A program made the translations under genes and the position numbers. Under the pieces are notes generated by a model. It was not told the origin of the DNA. It worked only from the letters and a program-made list of their open reading frames with translations, and made no database searches. A stretch of 64,000 nt of DNA from Fallopia convolvulus (Eukaryota; Streptophyta; Magnoliopsida; Caryophyllales; Polygonaceae), in NCBI GenBank assembly GCA_964016875.1, contig OZ024734.1, positions 53,674,622 to 53,738,621 on the forward strand. The letters run 5' to 3'. Shown here in pieces: positions 1 through 11,874 of the stretch (positions are counted from its first letter, which is position 1; every line of letters starts with the position of its first letter).

Positions 1-2019
1 AAATTGTTAAGTACTCATTTACTCCAATCCAACACAAAGTAGGTCACTCGTTAGATATGAAAGTATATTATTTATATTGCCAAACTAACAAAAGGATTAT
101 GTAACTTTTCAACTTCTTTCCTAGTGAAAAAGATGCTATGATTAGAAAAATATAAGTATATAACAACTTGAGTTGAATACGAAACAAAATTGTCGTATAC
201 AATATAGTTCGTTATTGCCGTTGAAGTGTTCAGCTAGCATTATCTCAAACTCCCCCCAAAACCGTTGGTGGTTTGAAAATTCCACTACATGTTCGTAGTA
301 GGTTTGTTTATTGAATTTAAAGGTTTGACTTTGACTCTTTCATGCTTCCTAAGCGATTTGTTTCCACGTGGATGCTTCCTAAGTGATTTGTTTTCCACGT
401 GGTCCGTTAAGGTTGCCCACCAGATTTATTTAATTTTTTCAAGCAACCAGACTTGATCAATTCAATTATCGATCCTTGACAAAGTAATCTTCCTGGTTCC
501 ACGGGCCGGGTCGGGTTCGAGTTCGGTTATTTCAGATTTGGATTGAGTCGGATTCGGATCGTTATTGCGGTTTTTGAGTCGGGTTAAAAATATCGATGTT
601 TTATATATTTTAATAATAAAATATACTATAAATTTCAAAATAAATTATATACATTCGATAATTATATTAAATAAATCGGCCAACCTAAGGAATTTCAGGT
701 TTCAAACTAACGGATTACGGGTCTACCAGGTTTGGTTTATTTCGGGTGTCTGGTTTAATATTTCGGATCTTGACCTTAAAATTTTCTAGTAGTTCGGATT
801 GGATTTGCGGGTCGGATCAGCCGGTCTACCTTTGAGTTTCAGAAATTTTGTTTTTTAAGTGAAGAAAACAAAACAGTGTATTGAAAGTTGAAACCAAAAA
901 AATGTAGTACTGAAATAAATTAGAAATGGGTTACTTGCTTAATTGAGATTAGCAAAGATTCCATGAGAGTGCTCAAAATTGGAGTGTGGTGTGGGAATTG
1001 TAACCTAATTATGAGTACCACCATTTCACTTGCACTTAAAATATACAAGCCCTCGTGATTATACTGATACTGCGTGGTAGTTGGGGCATTGGGAGCATAA
1101 ATTACACTGCAAGTTTGTGTTTCACTCTTCATCATATAATCACGATGTACATGTCTACAAACGTGAACATTCAAATTTTAGGGCATTTAATTGATTTTAT
1201 GTATTGGGCTTTTAAAACCAATTGTGTTCCATACTAGGTTCTAATTGGGCCGGCCCAATTCGAGAAGGCCCATAAGTGGATCACAATCCTCTCCTGGAAA
1301 ATATGAAAATTATCCATACATAGGACTTTGTTCTCTTGAAACAATATGAAGAGAGCAATGCCTTAGATGTTGGGCTGAAATCGAATCGACAAAAACCAAA
1401 ATTTAGTATATGGTGAACCGAAAACCGAACCAGTTCGATTTGGTTTCAATTTTATTGGTTTGAGATGGATAGAAGGTTATCTTTGAGAAATTTGAACTGA
1501 ACTTCAACCGAAATTGAAATTTGGGAATTTCCTTAACCAAAAATCAAACCAAATTATATGGTTTTCGGTTGGTTTGGCTTAAAATTTCGATTTGAACTGA
1601 CCCATGCTCAACCCTACCTAAGTACCTAGATGTACCTTAAAAACAATCAAATGACTTATGAACCTGTCTTTTTAGAAGTATGGTTAGTAGTTGGAAAATT
1701 GCACCTTTAAAAATCAGACTAATCGAATCAGATCAATTAGTCTGGTTTCTTTAGTAGTTGGAAAAGATTTTTTTAGTAGTTGGAAAATTTGGTTTAGGGA
1801 GGATCTCCCAAAACGGAACCAAGAAGTATCCTGTCAAGACGTAGAGACACTTACTAATTGAATCAGATCACCCTTTTCCTTTTACATAATTGACATTTGA
1901 GATTAACTTATAGAGATTGCCCTTTTTTTCACTTTTACATAAATTGGTTTTCACTACTTTTCTATGTAGTTTGTAGCATGGCTCACTACAAAAGTTGCAA
2001 TTTTTGTTTACTATTGCAG
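1..2019. other. Upstream non-coding region without a supported gene
   Basis: No coding exon could be supported here, although the gene at 2020 needs N-terminal exons upstream. Positions 480-830 and 1370-1620 are low-complexity repeats of the 'gggtcgggttcg' and 'accgaaaaccgaacc' kinds common in plant intergenic DNA. An 18-bp perfect palindrome (AATTGGGCCGGCCCAATT) lies at 1243-1260 and a GGCCCAT at 1267-1273. These contain site II-type TGGGCC motifs known from plant promoters, but no start codon with a convincing reading frame follows closely. Confidence 0.5.
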
Positions 2020-3843
2020 GCTGTGGAGATTGGAAAAGACCTGGTCAAGAAGCATTTCATTCATCCAGTCTTTGGGTAAACATCTAACTAAAGAATTCAA
2101 TAGACATGAAATTCTCTTTTGTCATAGTGGATTTGGATTGATTAGTTCAAATGATAAATTTCTCTTTGTACAGAGAACATGAATTTAAGGACGAGAACCA
2201 AGTGTATCGTTTCCTTGAGCACGAACCATACATTCCGAAATGCTACAACTTCAGAGGATCCACAGACGAGCTGGAACCGAAAAATGCATCTGAAATTGGC
2301 CGAAGACTGGGCAAAATCATGTCTGCTGTTCTTGAGTCATTTGCCTCTCAAGACAGGAAGTTTGTTGATTACATCTCCATCAGCAACAGTGAAGAATTTC
2401 GTAGGTAAATTTGCCTTTTGATCATTTTTCCACCAGCTGAACTGTTAGGGCGCGTTTGGATCATCACATTTAATGCATTAAGCTGTTTTATCAATTCAGG
2501 TATCTTAATTTGGTACATGATCTTCAAAGGGTGGATATCTCAACGCTCTCTTGTAACGAAAAGTTGGCGTTCTTCATGAACTTGTACAACGCAATGGTGA
2601 TTCACGCTGTGATAAGATTAGGCCATCCACAAGGTATGATGGACAGGAAATCAATGGTTAATGACTTCCAATACCTTGTTGGTGGAAAGCCTTACTCTCT
2701 TAGTGCAATTAAAAATGGAATACTTAGAGGCAATCGAAGACCGCCTTATGCCTTAGCCAAACCTTTTGCTGCTGGAGACAAGCGTTTGGAGGTAGTTATA
2801 TATGAGTTTAGTGTTTACTTTCAAACATGCATCTTTCTCAAGCTCTCTTTGCTTTAATGTGTATCTTCAATCATATCAAGCTTGATGAATCATATTTCCA
2901 ATGCTCATAATGTTGAATCACTAATTCCATCTCAGGGGATGTTTGGATTTCACTCAATAATTAATGCATTATCTTACATTATAATACAAGATAATGCATT
3001 ATCAAGCATGATCCAAACATGCCCTAATTTATAAAAGTTTAGGTTTTTATTTGGCTGCACCATTAAGGGAAAGAACTTATGTATGAGTAGGCATTAAAAT
3101 ACATAATGTAGTATTTGATTAGTGTGCATCAAGTTTTATGATCCAAAATACATTATATGTGTATCATAAAGCATTATATTTTGGGTACCCAGTAACCCTC
3201 AATTTTTTTTGGGTTTTGTAATGTATAAAAACTTGTCATATAATGCATGTATTATGCATCTAAATAGGCACTTAGTTGCATCTTTATCTTACTCAATTTC
3301 AGGTGGCTTTACCTACTGTGAATCCATTGATCCATTTTGGACTCTGTGATGGAACAAGATCGGCTCCGGCTGTGAGATTCTTTACACCGGAAAATGTAGA
3401 GGCGGAACTGAAAGTCTCAACCCGAGATTTCTTCTCCAAGGGCACAATTGAAGTAGACCTTGCTAAGAGGACAGTCTACCTTAGTAGCATCATCAAATGG
3501 TAACAAAACCAAACTATACATACATTAGCGCTCGTCTGGTATTGATATCAGGCTACCAGATATGGGTCTGGTATCTCTATTTGGTATACCCTGATACCGA
3601 TATCAACTTATATCTTCTGTTTGGTATGTGGGATATAGATATCAAAGTGTTATTTTGGATGTTTTTTATACCTTGTGTGTTGTGCACAGGTTTAGTGCAG
3701 ATTTTGGAAGTGATAAGGAGATCTTGAAATGGGTAATAAACTACTTGGACGCGAGCAATGCAGGGCTTGTGACTCACCTTTTGGGCGACTATGGTAACAC
3801 AAGCATTGTGTACCAAAGCTACGATTGGTCCTTGAATTCTTGA
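2020..3843 (+). CDS. DEP/DUF547 domain protein, 3' exons (N-terminus not seen)
   Basis: Five exons join in phase: 2020-2075, 2174-2404, 2500-2791, 3303-3499 and 3690-3843 (stop TGA 3841-3843). All internal borders are GT-AG. The first visible exon (AVEIGKDLVKKHFIHPVFG) matches the end of a DEP domain. The rest is a full DUF547 region, including YRFLEHEPYIPKCYNFRG, NEKLAFFMNLYNAMVIHAVI and VNPLIHFGLCDGTRSAP, ending in the typical SYDWSLNS. In this plant family the usual order is glutaredoxin-like, DEP, then DUF547; the function is poorly known. The glutaredoxin-like part and most of DEP are absent. They may lie beyond a long first intron outside the window, or may be lost, making this a 5'-truncated copy. 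Introns 3 and 4 hold MITE-like insertions (see 2936 and 3527). Confidence 0.85.
2936..3024. mobile_element. Short MITE in an intron of the DUF547 gene
   Basis: The ends form terminal inverted repeats: GGGATGTTTGGAT at 2936-2948 and ATCCAAACATGCCC at 3011-3024. Inside is a second inverted pair around ATAATGCATTAT, so the whole 89 bp can fold into a hairpin. A related half-element starts near 2449 (GGGCGCGTTTGGATCATC). A TIR class such as PIF/Harbinger or hAT is possible, but the target duplication is not clear. Confidence 0.6.
3527..3655. repeat. Palindromic 'ATATC/GGTAT' insertion in the last intron of the DUF547 gene
   Basis: The segment is rich in inverted GATATC, TGGTAT and ATACC words and resembles the terminal part of the larger element at 16709-17886, which has the same GTTTGGTAT...GATATC style. 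It is probably a degraded Tourist/PIF-type MITE. Exact borders are not resolved. Confidence 0.4.
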
Positions 3844-4930
3844 TCACGTCGTTAAGATAATTTTAATTGAGTTACATTTCTTAATCGCGTGCGCTAAGTT
3901 TACATCTATGTAGCTAGCTACCTTTGAGAGTGATCAGGTTTGTGTATATACAACAATGCATTAAGAGATGTTCTGTGTGATCCTCGATCATTGTAGTAGT
4001 TGAATGAGTTTGTTCTTTTGCAGCTTGTAGTGTAGACCATGGGAGTGATTTGTCTTGAATTATGTAAAACCAGAATTTTGGGCCATTATGGCATTGTGAT
4101 GGATTATATTGGTCATGAAAATCAATTTTTTGTTTTTCTATGGAAGTGGTTTTATTGGAAAATCTGATTTTGATTGATTCTCACACTTTTTGAAATGCAC
4201 ACCCTATCAAATGAGACATGCTAACATAAAAATTGTACATACATGATAAATGCACACCACACATATTTTGGTGGGACACTAAAAAATGTTATATTACAAG
4301 TGAAATATTGAAAATAATCCAATCCCAAAACCAAGCTGATTGAAATATTGAATTAGACCTACATACATTGTATACAATTGGAATACCTGGGATTGGGCGT
4401 AGAAGTATCTAGACATCTAGTAATATACATAGTTCATCAATCAAACCGCCTAACAAGACTGAACCGTGTAGAAACCGATCAATCAACACTTTCAATGATA
4501 AAAAAGTACCGGCTAAAAATCGGTTCAATCCAAAACTAGAATTTAGGTCTTGTTACACTTTTAAATAAAAAGTATTTTTTATCAAAAAAATATTTTTTTG
4601 TGCTAAAATACATGAAAACTAATCATTTTTTACGGATTTAAAAATAAAAAACCGTTGAACCGATGAACCGTTGACATGAAAACAAAAATTATTTTTTATA
4701 TTAGTGTAGCAAGGTCTTAGATGGTTTAGGGTTGAACCGTTGAAGGTTTAATATTCAGGTCTAGACAGATCGGGTTCGATCTCGGGATTTAGTCGGTTCA
4801 TGTTTAAGATTATTGAACCGGGTCCATCTATTATTATTAGTATTCCAGAAGGTGAAAATGGCGCGGATAGAGCAAACGGAGGAGAATTTAGAAGGTAGGG
4901 CCATCGGACCATCACAGCCACTGAATACGC
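3844..4930. other. Intergenic region between the DUF547 and PsbP genes
   Basis: AT-rich DNA with the 3' untranslated sequence of the upstream gene at its start. Positions 4440-4780 carry dispersed 'gaaccgatgaaccgttga' type repeats. No coding segment is supported. Confidence 0.5.
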
Positions 4931-4977
4931 CACGTGGCAGACGCACATAAATTTAAAACCTTATCCAATATGATAAT
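4931..4977 (+). promoter_or_regulatory. G-box and I-box cluster upstream of PsbP
   Basis: A G-box CACGTGGC lies at 4931-4938. I-box cores follow: TTATCC (reverse GGATAA) at 4962-4967 and GATAA at 4973-4977. G-box plus I-box pairs are a known light-responsive arrangement in photosynthesis gene promoters. The cluster is about 160-210 bp before the PsbP ATG. A GA-rich stretch at 5101-5121 probably lies in the 5' UTR. The regulatory role is inferred from motif and position only. Confidence 0.55.
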
Positions 4978-5138
4978 CTAATCTTCTCATCCACACCCCT
5001 CACCATCCCCACCCAAAAAAATCCAAAATCCCAACCATTTCATTTCACCAATCAAACACCAGAAACAGCGAAGAACAAAGCAGTAGATTCTAGAAACCAG
5101 AGAGAGAGAGTGAGAGAGAGAAATCGAGAGGTTCGGCA

Positions 5139-6776
5139 ATGGCGTCCACAGCATGCTTCCTGCACCACCACGCAATCTCCGGCTGCTCTTCAAGCGGCAG
5201 GCGCCAGAGCGTCGTCAGCATTAAGCCTACCGGAGTCGTTGTCTGCAAGGCTCAGAAGCAACAACAACAGGAGAATGCCGACTCCGGCTCCGCCGTCTCG
5301 CGGCGGTTGGCGCTCACCGTCCTCCTCGGCGCCGCCGCCGTCGGATCCAAGGTCTCCCCCGCCGACGCCGCCTACGGCGAAGCCGGTAATTATAAATTCA
5401 ACGAAACCTAATCGATTGCTACTTTGAAATTGATTGCGCGCTGAAATTGAAATTCAAAAAAAACCTAATCGATTGTTAATTTGAAATTGAAATTGATTGC
5501 GGTGAAATTGAAATTGGATTTGTAGCGAATGTGTTCGGAAAGCCGAAGGAGAACACGGACTTCATACCGTACAACGGAGACGGATTCAAGATTCTGGTTC
5601 CGGCGAAGTGGAACCCTAGCAAAGAGGTGGAGTACCCGGGGCAAGTGCTTCGTTTCGAGGACAATTTCGACACCACCAGCAACCTCTCCGTGATGATCAC
5701 CCCTACCGACAAGAAATCCATCACCGACTTTGGCTCCCCTGAACAATTCCTCTCCCAGGTAGCTAGAAATACAGTCTGATCAAGCTTGCTTGACTTCGCT
5801 TATTTGCGTTGATCGATCATCAAGGATATTGATTTGGGCGTTTTGTTGTGGTTAATTTTGACAGGTTGACTACTTGTTGGGTAAACAAGCCTACTTCGGT
5901 AACACTGATTCTGAGGTAATTAGCACCCTTCTTAATTCCTTCTCTTGTTTGGGTTTACCATTACAAATTTACAATAATGCATTGTTCTAACCTATATTAG
6001 CTCACTTACTTAAGTAGGTAAATTTAAACTTTTATTATATTGCATATTAAACACAAACATTAGTAACATACATCTCTCTTGTACAGTTGTACTCTTAATG
6101 TATGTTATGTTTTTCTCACTAGATCAATACCATCAACACTTGCCTATTGGAATGTAGTTTCCCGTGTCGAGTTGAGCTATTTTCTTGATTCAAAATAAAA
6201 TTCCTATCACTTGTAAATACTTTAAAATGAGCAAAAAACTCTATTCTAAAAATCCCGGCTTAGCTCCATCTAGGTCCCGCCTAAGCGTTAGAAGGTGCTA
6301 GCATGACTAACTTTCTAGGCGCTCATTTAGTCCGCCTAACGGTTTTTAGAACACTAGTGAAAAGTAAGTCATTTTAAGGTCTTTATTTCTTTTTTGAATC
6401 GTTTATCGGCCTATAGACTTTAATAACCGTTTTTCTGCTTAGAAATCTACTTGAAGAAACTTTGTATATACACCCAATCTTATTCCCTTGCATATGATGA
6501 TGATGCAATGTTTAGGGCGGGTTCGACTCGGGAGTAGTGGCAGCGGCGAACATACTCGAATCGTCGTCTCAGACGGTTGACGGGAAGCCATACTACTTCG
6601 TGTCGGTGCTGACTAGGACAGCGGACGGAGACGAGGGAGGGAAGCACCAGCTGATCAGCGCCACCGTCAAGGACGGCAAGCTTTACATATGCAAGGCTCA
6701 AGCCGGGGACAAGAGATGGTTCAAGGGCGCCCGCAAGTTCGTTGAGAGCGCCACCACCTCATTCAGCGTTGCCTAA
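5139..6776 (+). CDS. PSBP: PsbP, 23-kDa extrinsic protein of photosystem II
   Basis: Four exons (5139-5385, 5526-5758, 5865-5915, 6516-6776) encode 263 aa. PsbP binds the lumenal side of photosystem II and helps retain Ca2+ and Cl- at the oxygen-evolving Mn cluster. The N-terminus is a bipartite transit peptide: a Ser-rich stromal part, then a twin-arginine (RR, residues 55-56), a hydrophobic stretch and ADA/AYGEAANVFGKPK. Cleavage after residue 77 leaves a 186-aa mature protein, the usual size. Further family marks are KWNPSKEVEYPGQVLRFEDNF, VDYLLGKQAYFG, LTRTADGDEGGKHQ and the C-terminal ICKAQAGDKRWFKGARKFVE. The ATG at 5139 is chosen because it gives this transit peptide. Intron 3 carries a MITE (6242-6354). 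No defect is visible. Confidence 0.96.
6242..6354. mobile_element. MITE in PsbP intron 3 (TTCTAAAAA ends)
   Basis: Inverted ends TTCTAAAAA (6244-6252) and TTTTTAGAA (6343-6351) enclose a sequence rich in inverted CCTAGG/GCCTAA words. The same family occurs at 58798-58956. Such ends with 'CTAGGCG' interiors are frequent in plant genomes. The superfamily is not certain. Confidence 0.5.
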
Positions 6777-7894
6777 TCAAGATCCATCATTCCTAGCTAC
6801 TTTCTTCATCTTCATCGTCTCATGAATTGTACGTTATTAATTTTGTTATTGTTATGTGCATGGACAAGACAACATTTGCATGTAATATATAAACCCTAAA
6901 AAAAAGCCAATGTGTTTTTGCGGAGAATGTACTCTCTGATCTCTCCATGTCTGTTTTGTTTTAGTTTTTTTTAGCCTGTATGATTTTGTTTTGGTTGAGA
7001 CTTGAATGTGGAATAATAACAACACTAAACTAAACCCAATGTTAACCTGTCAGATGTGGGGTTTGAGAGGTCAAAATATACATATCGTTGCCTCACATAA
7101 AATCAAGAGGATGTATGCAAAGGACCCAAGTATTATTATCATCTGAAAGATTAAAGAAAAACTGGAATTCAACTGTAAGACAATTATAACTGAATCTTAC
7201 AAGGGTCATTTTTAAGGAGATGAAATAATAGGTGATCGATATTACTAGATGTTTACAAGAATATTTTGGATTGAACGTCAAATTCAACTAATTATTGGGT
7301 GAGTCTTATAAAATGTTTTTTCTTGTGTAAGACACCTTTGAGTGTAAAGAGATTTTTGGGTGAAAAATAATTTTTAATGTCTTGAAAAACGTAAAAAATA
7401 GAGAGAATTGCACGAATTTCAAGAGTATTAAAAGTAGTTTTTGGGTAGAAATGACTTTTGTATGGAAAGTGAAAGAAGGCCTTAACTCTCCAAAGATATA
7501 ATTTGGGAAAACTGAACAAATTATGTGAGTGAGTATGTGGACTTAATAAAAACTTTAGGAGACATGCATAAAATTACTCTTTATTTTTACTTATTTAGAT
7601 AAAAGAACCTATTATTTATAATTTGTTACAAATAATCATCCAAATCCTATTTTGTTAAATAATCCTAATGAATCCATAATTTATTGCAAACAACTACACA
7701 TATTCTTATGTTTTTGAATAATCTTATGAAATATTGTAAAATTTGTATTAAATGACTATAAAAAAATTCATATTTACTTTCAAAAAAGAAACTCCAAATC
7801 TAGTCATTTTTGTAAAAAAAATCCGGTACTTTTCTTTGATAAAACAAAAAATATTTTTATTATTCCTTTTCTTTCTAACTTTATCATTTAGAAA
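6777..7894. other. Intergenic region downstream of PsbP
   Basis: 3' UTR of PsbP, then AT-rich DNA. No coding segment, RNA gene or clear repeat was recognised. Homology with the second chimeric locus begins near 7895 (compare about 47512). Confidence 0.45.
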
Positions 7895-8233
7895 ATGGTT
7901 GTCTGTTGTATGCAGCAAATTATAAATAAAGGGTGGTTTTATGACAATAAGTAAATTAGGGGTGGATTTGTAAAAATAAGTAAATAAGGGGGTGGTTTTT
8001 CACTGGAAAACGATGGGTTACTAATGTCATCTTCCTCCTTCCTCCCCGGCAACGTGTATGTTCGAATTTCGGGAGGGAGAGTGGCCGAGTGGGAAACTGC
8101 AAGTTTTTCTTTTGAATTCCAAGCTAATCCACTGCATTCATCCTCTTTCGAGCTTGATTTTGCTCAATTTGCAGGTTTAATCGAGGTTCCTGCTGATGAA
8201 TACGACTAGGTTTGAGCTCAAAATTATCACGAC

Positions 8234-11200
8234 ATGACATCCTTCCCTTCTCCTCATGATCTCAATCTTAGCTATTCCGGCCACGCTTCGAATATTTACG
8301 GCGTCCGCGACGTCCATAGGAGAGCTGTCAATGTAGAGACTCCCAAAACTGATGTGAGTTCGATTGTTCTATCGCCAGCTCTAAGTTTCAAATTGGTTGT
8401 GACGAGACTCTAAAAATCTTCAATTCAAGCTTCTTCTGTTCAAATTTTAGTTCTGCTGTCTATTATACTTCTTCTGTTTCTGCATAATTCCGGCGAGGGT
8501 TATATATTAGGTCAATTTAGAATAAACACTCTATTTTTATGGAATTGTTGGAGCAGGATTGCATGCATGAACCTTATGGGAGGAGTTCCATAAGGCTTGG
8601 TGATGTTGGGGTTGAGGAGGATCGCTCTATTTTAACGAGACCATTTTACACTTTGTTGGTAAACGGTATATCTGACCTCATGTTTCTTTAAATTTCAAAC
8701 CGTGCAATACTATGATCAGTTGCAATCCTTTGTGAAGCTGTTTGATAAAAGTAGTTTTGTATCAGATGTTTCACCAAATGCCAGAGCAAGATTTTTGCAA
8801 ATTGTTGTGGATCATTTCATAGCTCAGCATGTCATTGAGATGGTGGATCTTGAGCAGCATAAGCCAGATAAATTGCTCAAGAGAAAGTCTGGAATGGTCG
8901 AATATGAAGGGGATCCACAGTTTGTTTTGCCCTTGATGTATGTGACAAATATTTATGAGACCCTTGTAAAGGAAGTGGATGTTAGATTGGCTTCTTTAGA
9001 TGGTTTTCAAGGAAAGACAATTGGAGTGGATTTTGAGGCAATGGGAGGCTTGTACTGGAAGCTAGCAAAAAAATTTCCAGAGAAAGGTAGTCTACTTATT
9101 CATTTGCTTGTATTCTCCCCAAAATATCTAATTTTTCCACTGATTTGATGCTGAAACTGTACATCTGCTCTGACTATAGCATGTGTTGTTTATGGAGTTT
9201 GTTGCGATTTGTAACTTATAAATTCCAAATATTGCGTGGATGTGATATGTTTTTAATCTCTCTGGTTTTGAAGTTCTTTCTTCATGTACTATTGAAATTA
9301 ACTTAAGCTAAGCATGTACATAAATTTCCTTCAAGCATGGAAGTGTGGTGTAGCTCACAATCCACTTTCTTTTATGTTCATGGTATACTCCTCATTATAC
9401 GGCATAGGACCCTTGGCATTCAAAAGAAGAGAATTAGCCATTCCTGCGGGAACAAGAACAAGGTTTCCCGAATTGGTAGTCCAAGAAGAGAAGGGAGTAC
9501 GTATTGTGGTTGTTAATGGCTTAAATATCGTTGAGAAGCCCAATACTCTGTCAATTGCTGATGCAGAATGGTGAGTTGAAAAGATTTTTTCAATGTTCCT
9601 TATCCCTTCTGTGGTATACTATCATCATAGACTTAATAGATTAAGGTCGTTTCATCATCATCATCGCTCCGGCAGGATTTGGGAGGTCAAGGTAGGGGCA
9701 CCCATAGCCTGAACATGTCAGGAGGATGCACCCAAAAGACCCAAGGAAAGGTCTTTTTTCCGGAAATACCTCTGGACGCTTTCTTCTATTGCCTCAATTA
9801 TAGTATATAAAGTTTTTTTTAATGCAATCAAAGGATTAGTAAGATGTGCTATGTCTCACTTGATGACTGATGAGTGACTTTCATTCATCTTAGCCAAGAT
9901 CAATACTAAAAGGTGAATCAGCTTGATGAATGATGACGTTTTCTATAATTTATGATTCTCTTTTTGCAAAACACATGGAGCTCTACATGATTAGATTAAG
10001 ATGAGTATACCTAGAAGGCTAGAAGAAGTCTTTAATTTTCAAGAGGAGATTGATAGTCTCTAGTAGAATGAACATGGTCAAGGTCACGAGTATAGCATTA
10101 CTTCCACTTGTAGCATGCAAGTCTATCCATTGTGGTAGATTAAAAAGTTTATGATTTATCTGGATTTTCTGACTACTGACATAAGTTTGACTTTTACGAA
10201 GTTGATGGAAGAGGCAATTTTGAAACATTTACAATTTATTAAGCTTCTTGTCTGAAAAACCTAGGACCTAGCTTGCTGGAGTTATATTATTGTATTGTAT
10301 TTATAACTTATATATTCTTACTATTCATCTATTGATACAAACCCATATATAAACTATATTAGCTTTATTTATTATCTTCAGTTCTGCAATTTGTAGTTAG
10401 TTTCCTGATTGTCTATTTTCCGAATTCCTTGTTTTTAGGCTTTTCCCCACTTACTTCATTATGTTGCTCATTATCTTATTTATTATTATTTAGTTTTAGG
10501 AGTTAGTTATTGCATTTATCTATTATAAAAGGAGGATTTCAGATTGTAATTGTTCAGACTTTGATGAATGAAATGAATTACAAGTGAGGATTCCTCAAAA
10601 TTGGCTGATCATCAGATTCTTGCTTTTCAGATCTCTATCCCTTTATTTTAGTTTTAGGGTTCTAACATCTATACATACATTTTACAATGCTAAAGTGAAG
10701 ATGATTAAAGTTTATAGATCTTTGATTAGTTTTCTTAGATACATCTGCCATGTTAAACTAAATCTCTTTGCTCTCATAAACATGACAAACTAGAAGTATG
10801 AAATCCCATTCAAACATAGTTGAAAAGCTATCAGCTGAACTCCAAATATGAAAGTTTGAAGTATTCTACTGCATCATTTTCATTTCGACATGCTCTTATT
10901 TTTATTATTGGTGCAGTTGCAGGCCCCCATTTCCCTTATAATTTATACTTATTCTCCCCTTTGTGTTTTCCATTTCTCCCTTCTCTTTTCCCTTCTTTAG
11001 ATGCTACCCATATAATCTGTTCTCATTATCTGATCTAAAAACTTTTTCTTATTAAACAATAGAAAAAACTCCTGTAAAAGTGTGCTGCTTCTCTTAGCAA
11101 CTCTCGTTTGACTAATTTGCTTGTTGTTGTAGGTTCAAGAGGTTAACAGGTAGAAGCGAAGTATCCATTTCTGCTCGCGACTACAAGTTCTATTCACCAA

Positions 11201-11256
11201 GACATATCTACCAGCGTGTAGTGCCAAACTCCTTACTGACTGCTACTGATTTCCCT
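8234..11256 (+). CDS. Unrecognised plant protein, N-terminal part of chimeric locus copy 1
   Basis: Five exons with GT-AG borders (8234-8353, 8557-8665, 8766-9086, 9408-9570, 11133-11256) sum to 837 nt, 279 codons, with no stop. The same exons and phases occur in copy 2 (47851-50327). Recognisable conserved blocks are RFLQIVVDHFIAQHVIEM, YEGDPQFVLPLMYV, ETRTRFPEL-like (TRTRFPELVVQEEKG), VNGLNIVEKP and EWFKRLTGRSEVSISARDYK. I do not recognise the family. It looks like a soluble host-derived domain, since no signal peptide or membrane segment is seen. The start is the first ATG in phase; its sequence differs from copy 2. The last exon ends in phase 0. In copy 2 that phase continues into the transposase part, but here the linking exon is lost, so the protein may end in the following intron. 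Confidence 0.6.
10333..10667. mobile_element. Small solo LTR in intron 4 of copy 1
   Basis: 335 bp begins TGATACAA, ends TTCTAACA, and is flanked by a perfect 5-bp duplication TCTAT (10328-10332 and 10668-10672). It has a TATA-like TATAAAAGG near 10524. The segment is absent at the matching site in copy 2, near 49711, so it inserted after the two copies separated, or was never in copy 2's lineage. TG...CA ends with a 5-bp TSD fit a solo LTR or a TRIM-type LTR. Confidence 0.8.
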
Positions 11257-11510
11257 GTAAGTTTGATACATCTTTCCTAAAGCATGTATAATTATCTGTT
11301 TTTACTTTAAGTTTAGCAAAAAGCCTATATCTACTCTATACCAGTTGCACTCTGGTGCAAATAGTTTTTCAATGGCCAGTTCACATGTGTTCTGGTCATT
11401 TGACTCGAAAAAAGAAACAATATCTCTTTAGTCTTTTATCTTTGTGCTATCTCTACTAGTTCAGAGATTAAATTCAGAAGTTTTGAAAGCTTTCTATAAT
11501 TGTGTATTCA

Positions 11511-11874
11511 TCTGCATCTCAATGCAAGTCGAAACAAATGCTGCCACCGATGTATAATTCTAGAGATCAGACACAGGTCATCACAACAAATGTGAAATTC
11601 AACAATAGCAAGGATTTATCTGCATCTCAGTGCAAGTCGAAACAAATGCTGCCACCGATGTATATTTCTAGAGATCAGACACAGGTCATCACAACAAATG
11701 TGAAATTCAACAATAGCAAGGATTTATCTGCATCTCAGTGCAAGTCGAAACCAATGCTGCCACCGATGTATATTTCTAGAGATCAGACACAGGTCATCAC
11801 AACAAATCAGAAATTCAACAATAGCAAGGATTTATCTGCATTCCAGTGCAAGTCGAAACAAATGCTGCCACAGA
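11511..11874 (+). repeat. 108-bp coding tandem repeat (three full units plus a partial one)
   Basis: Units start at 11511, 11619, 11727 and a shortened one at 11835. Each full unit encodes 36 residues beginning SASQCKSKQMLPPMY and ending NNSKDL. The frame is kept and the units are nearly identical, so the expansion is recent. Copy 2 has only one unit in the matching place (about 51211-51312). Confidence 0.92.

Noticed and set aside
8071..8100. A 'gagtggccgagtggg' word resembling the A box of a tRNA-Leu/Ser gene
   Set aside because: No cloverleaf can be formed. The B-box-like 'gttcgaatttc' lies before it rather than after, and the segment matches the 5' region of copy 2 loosely without the word.
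8024..8209. Possible upstream start exon of copy 1 (61 codons)
   Set aside because: The stop at 8207 precedes the ATG at 8234, there is no donor in phase, and copy 2 does not conserve the frame.
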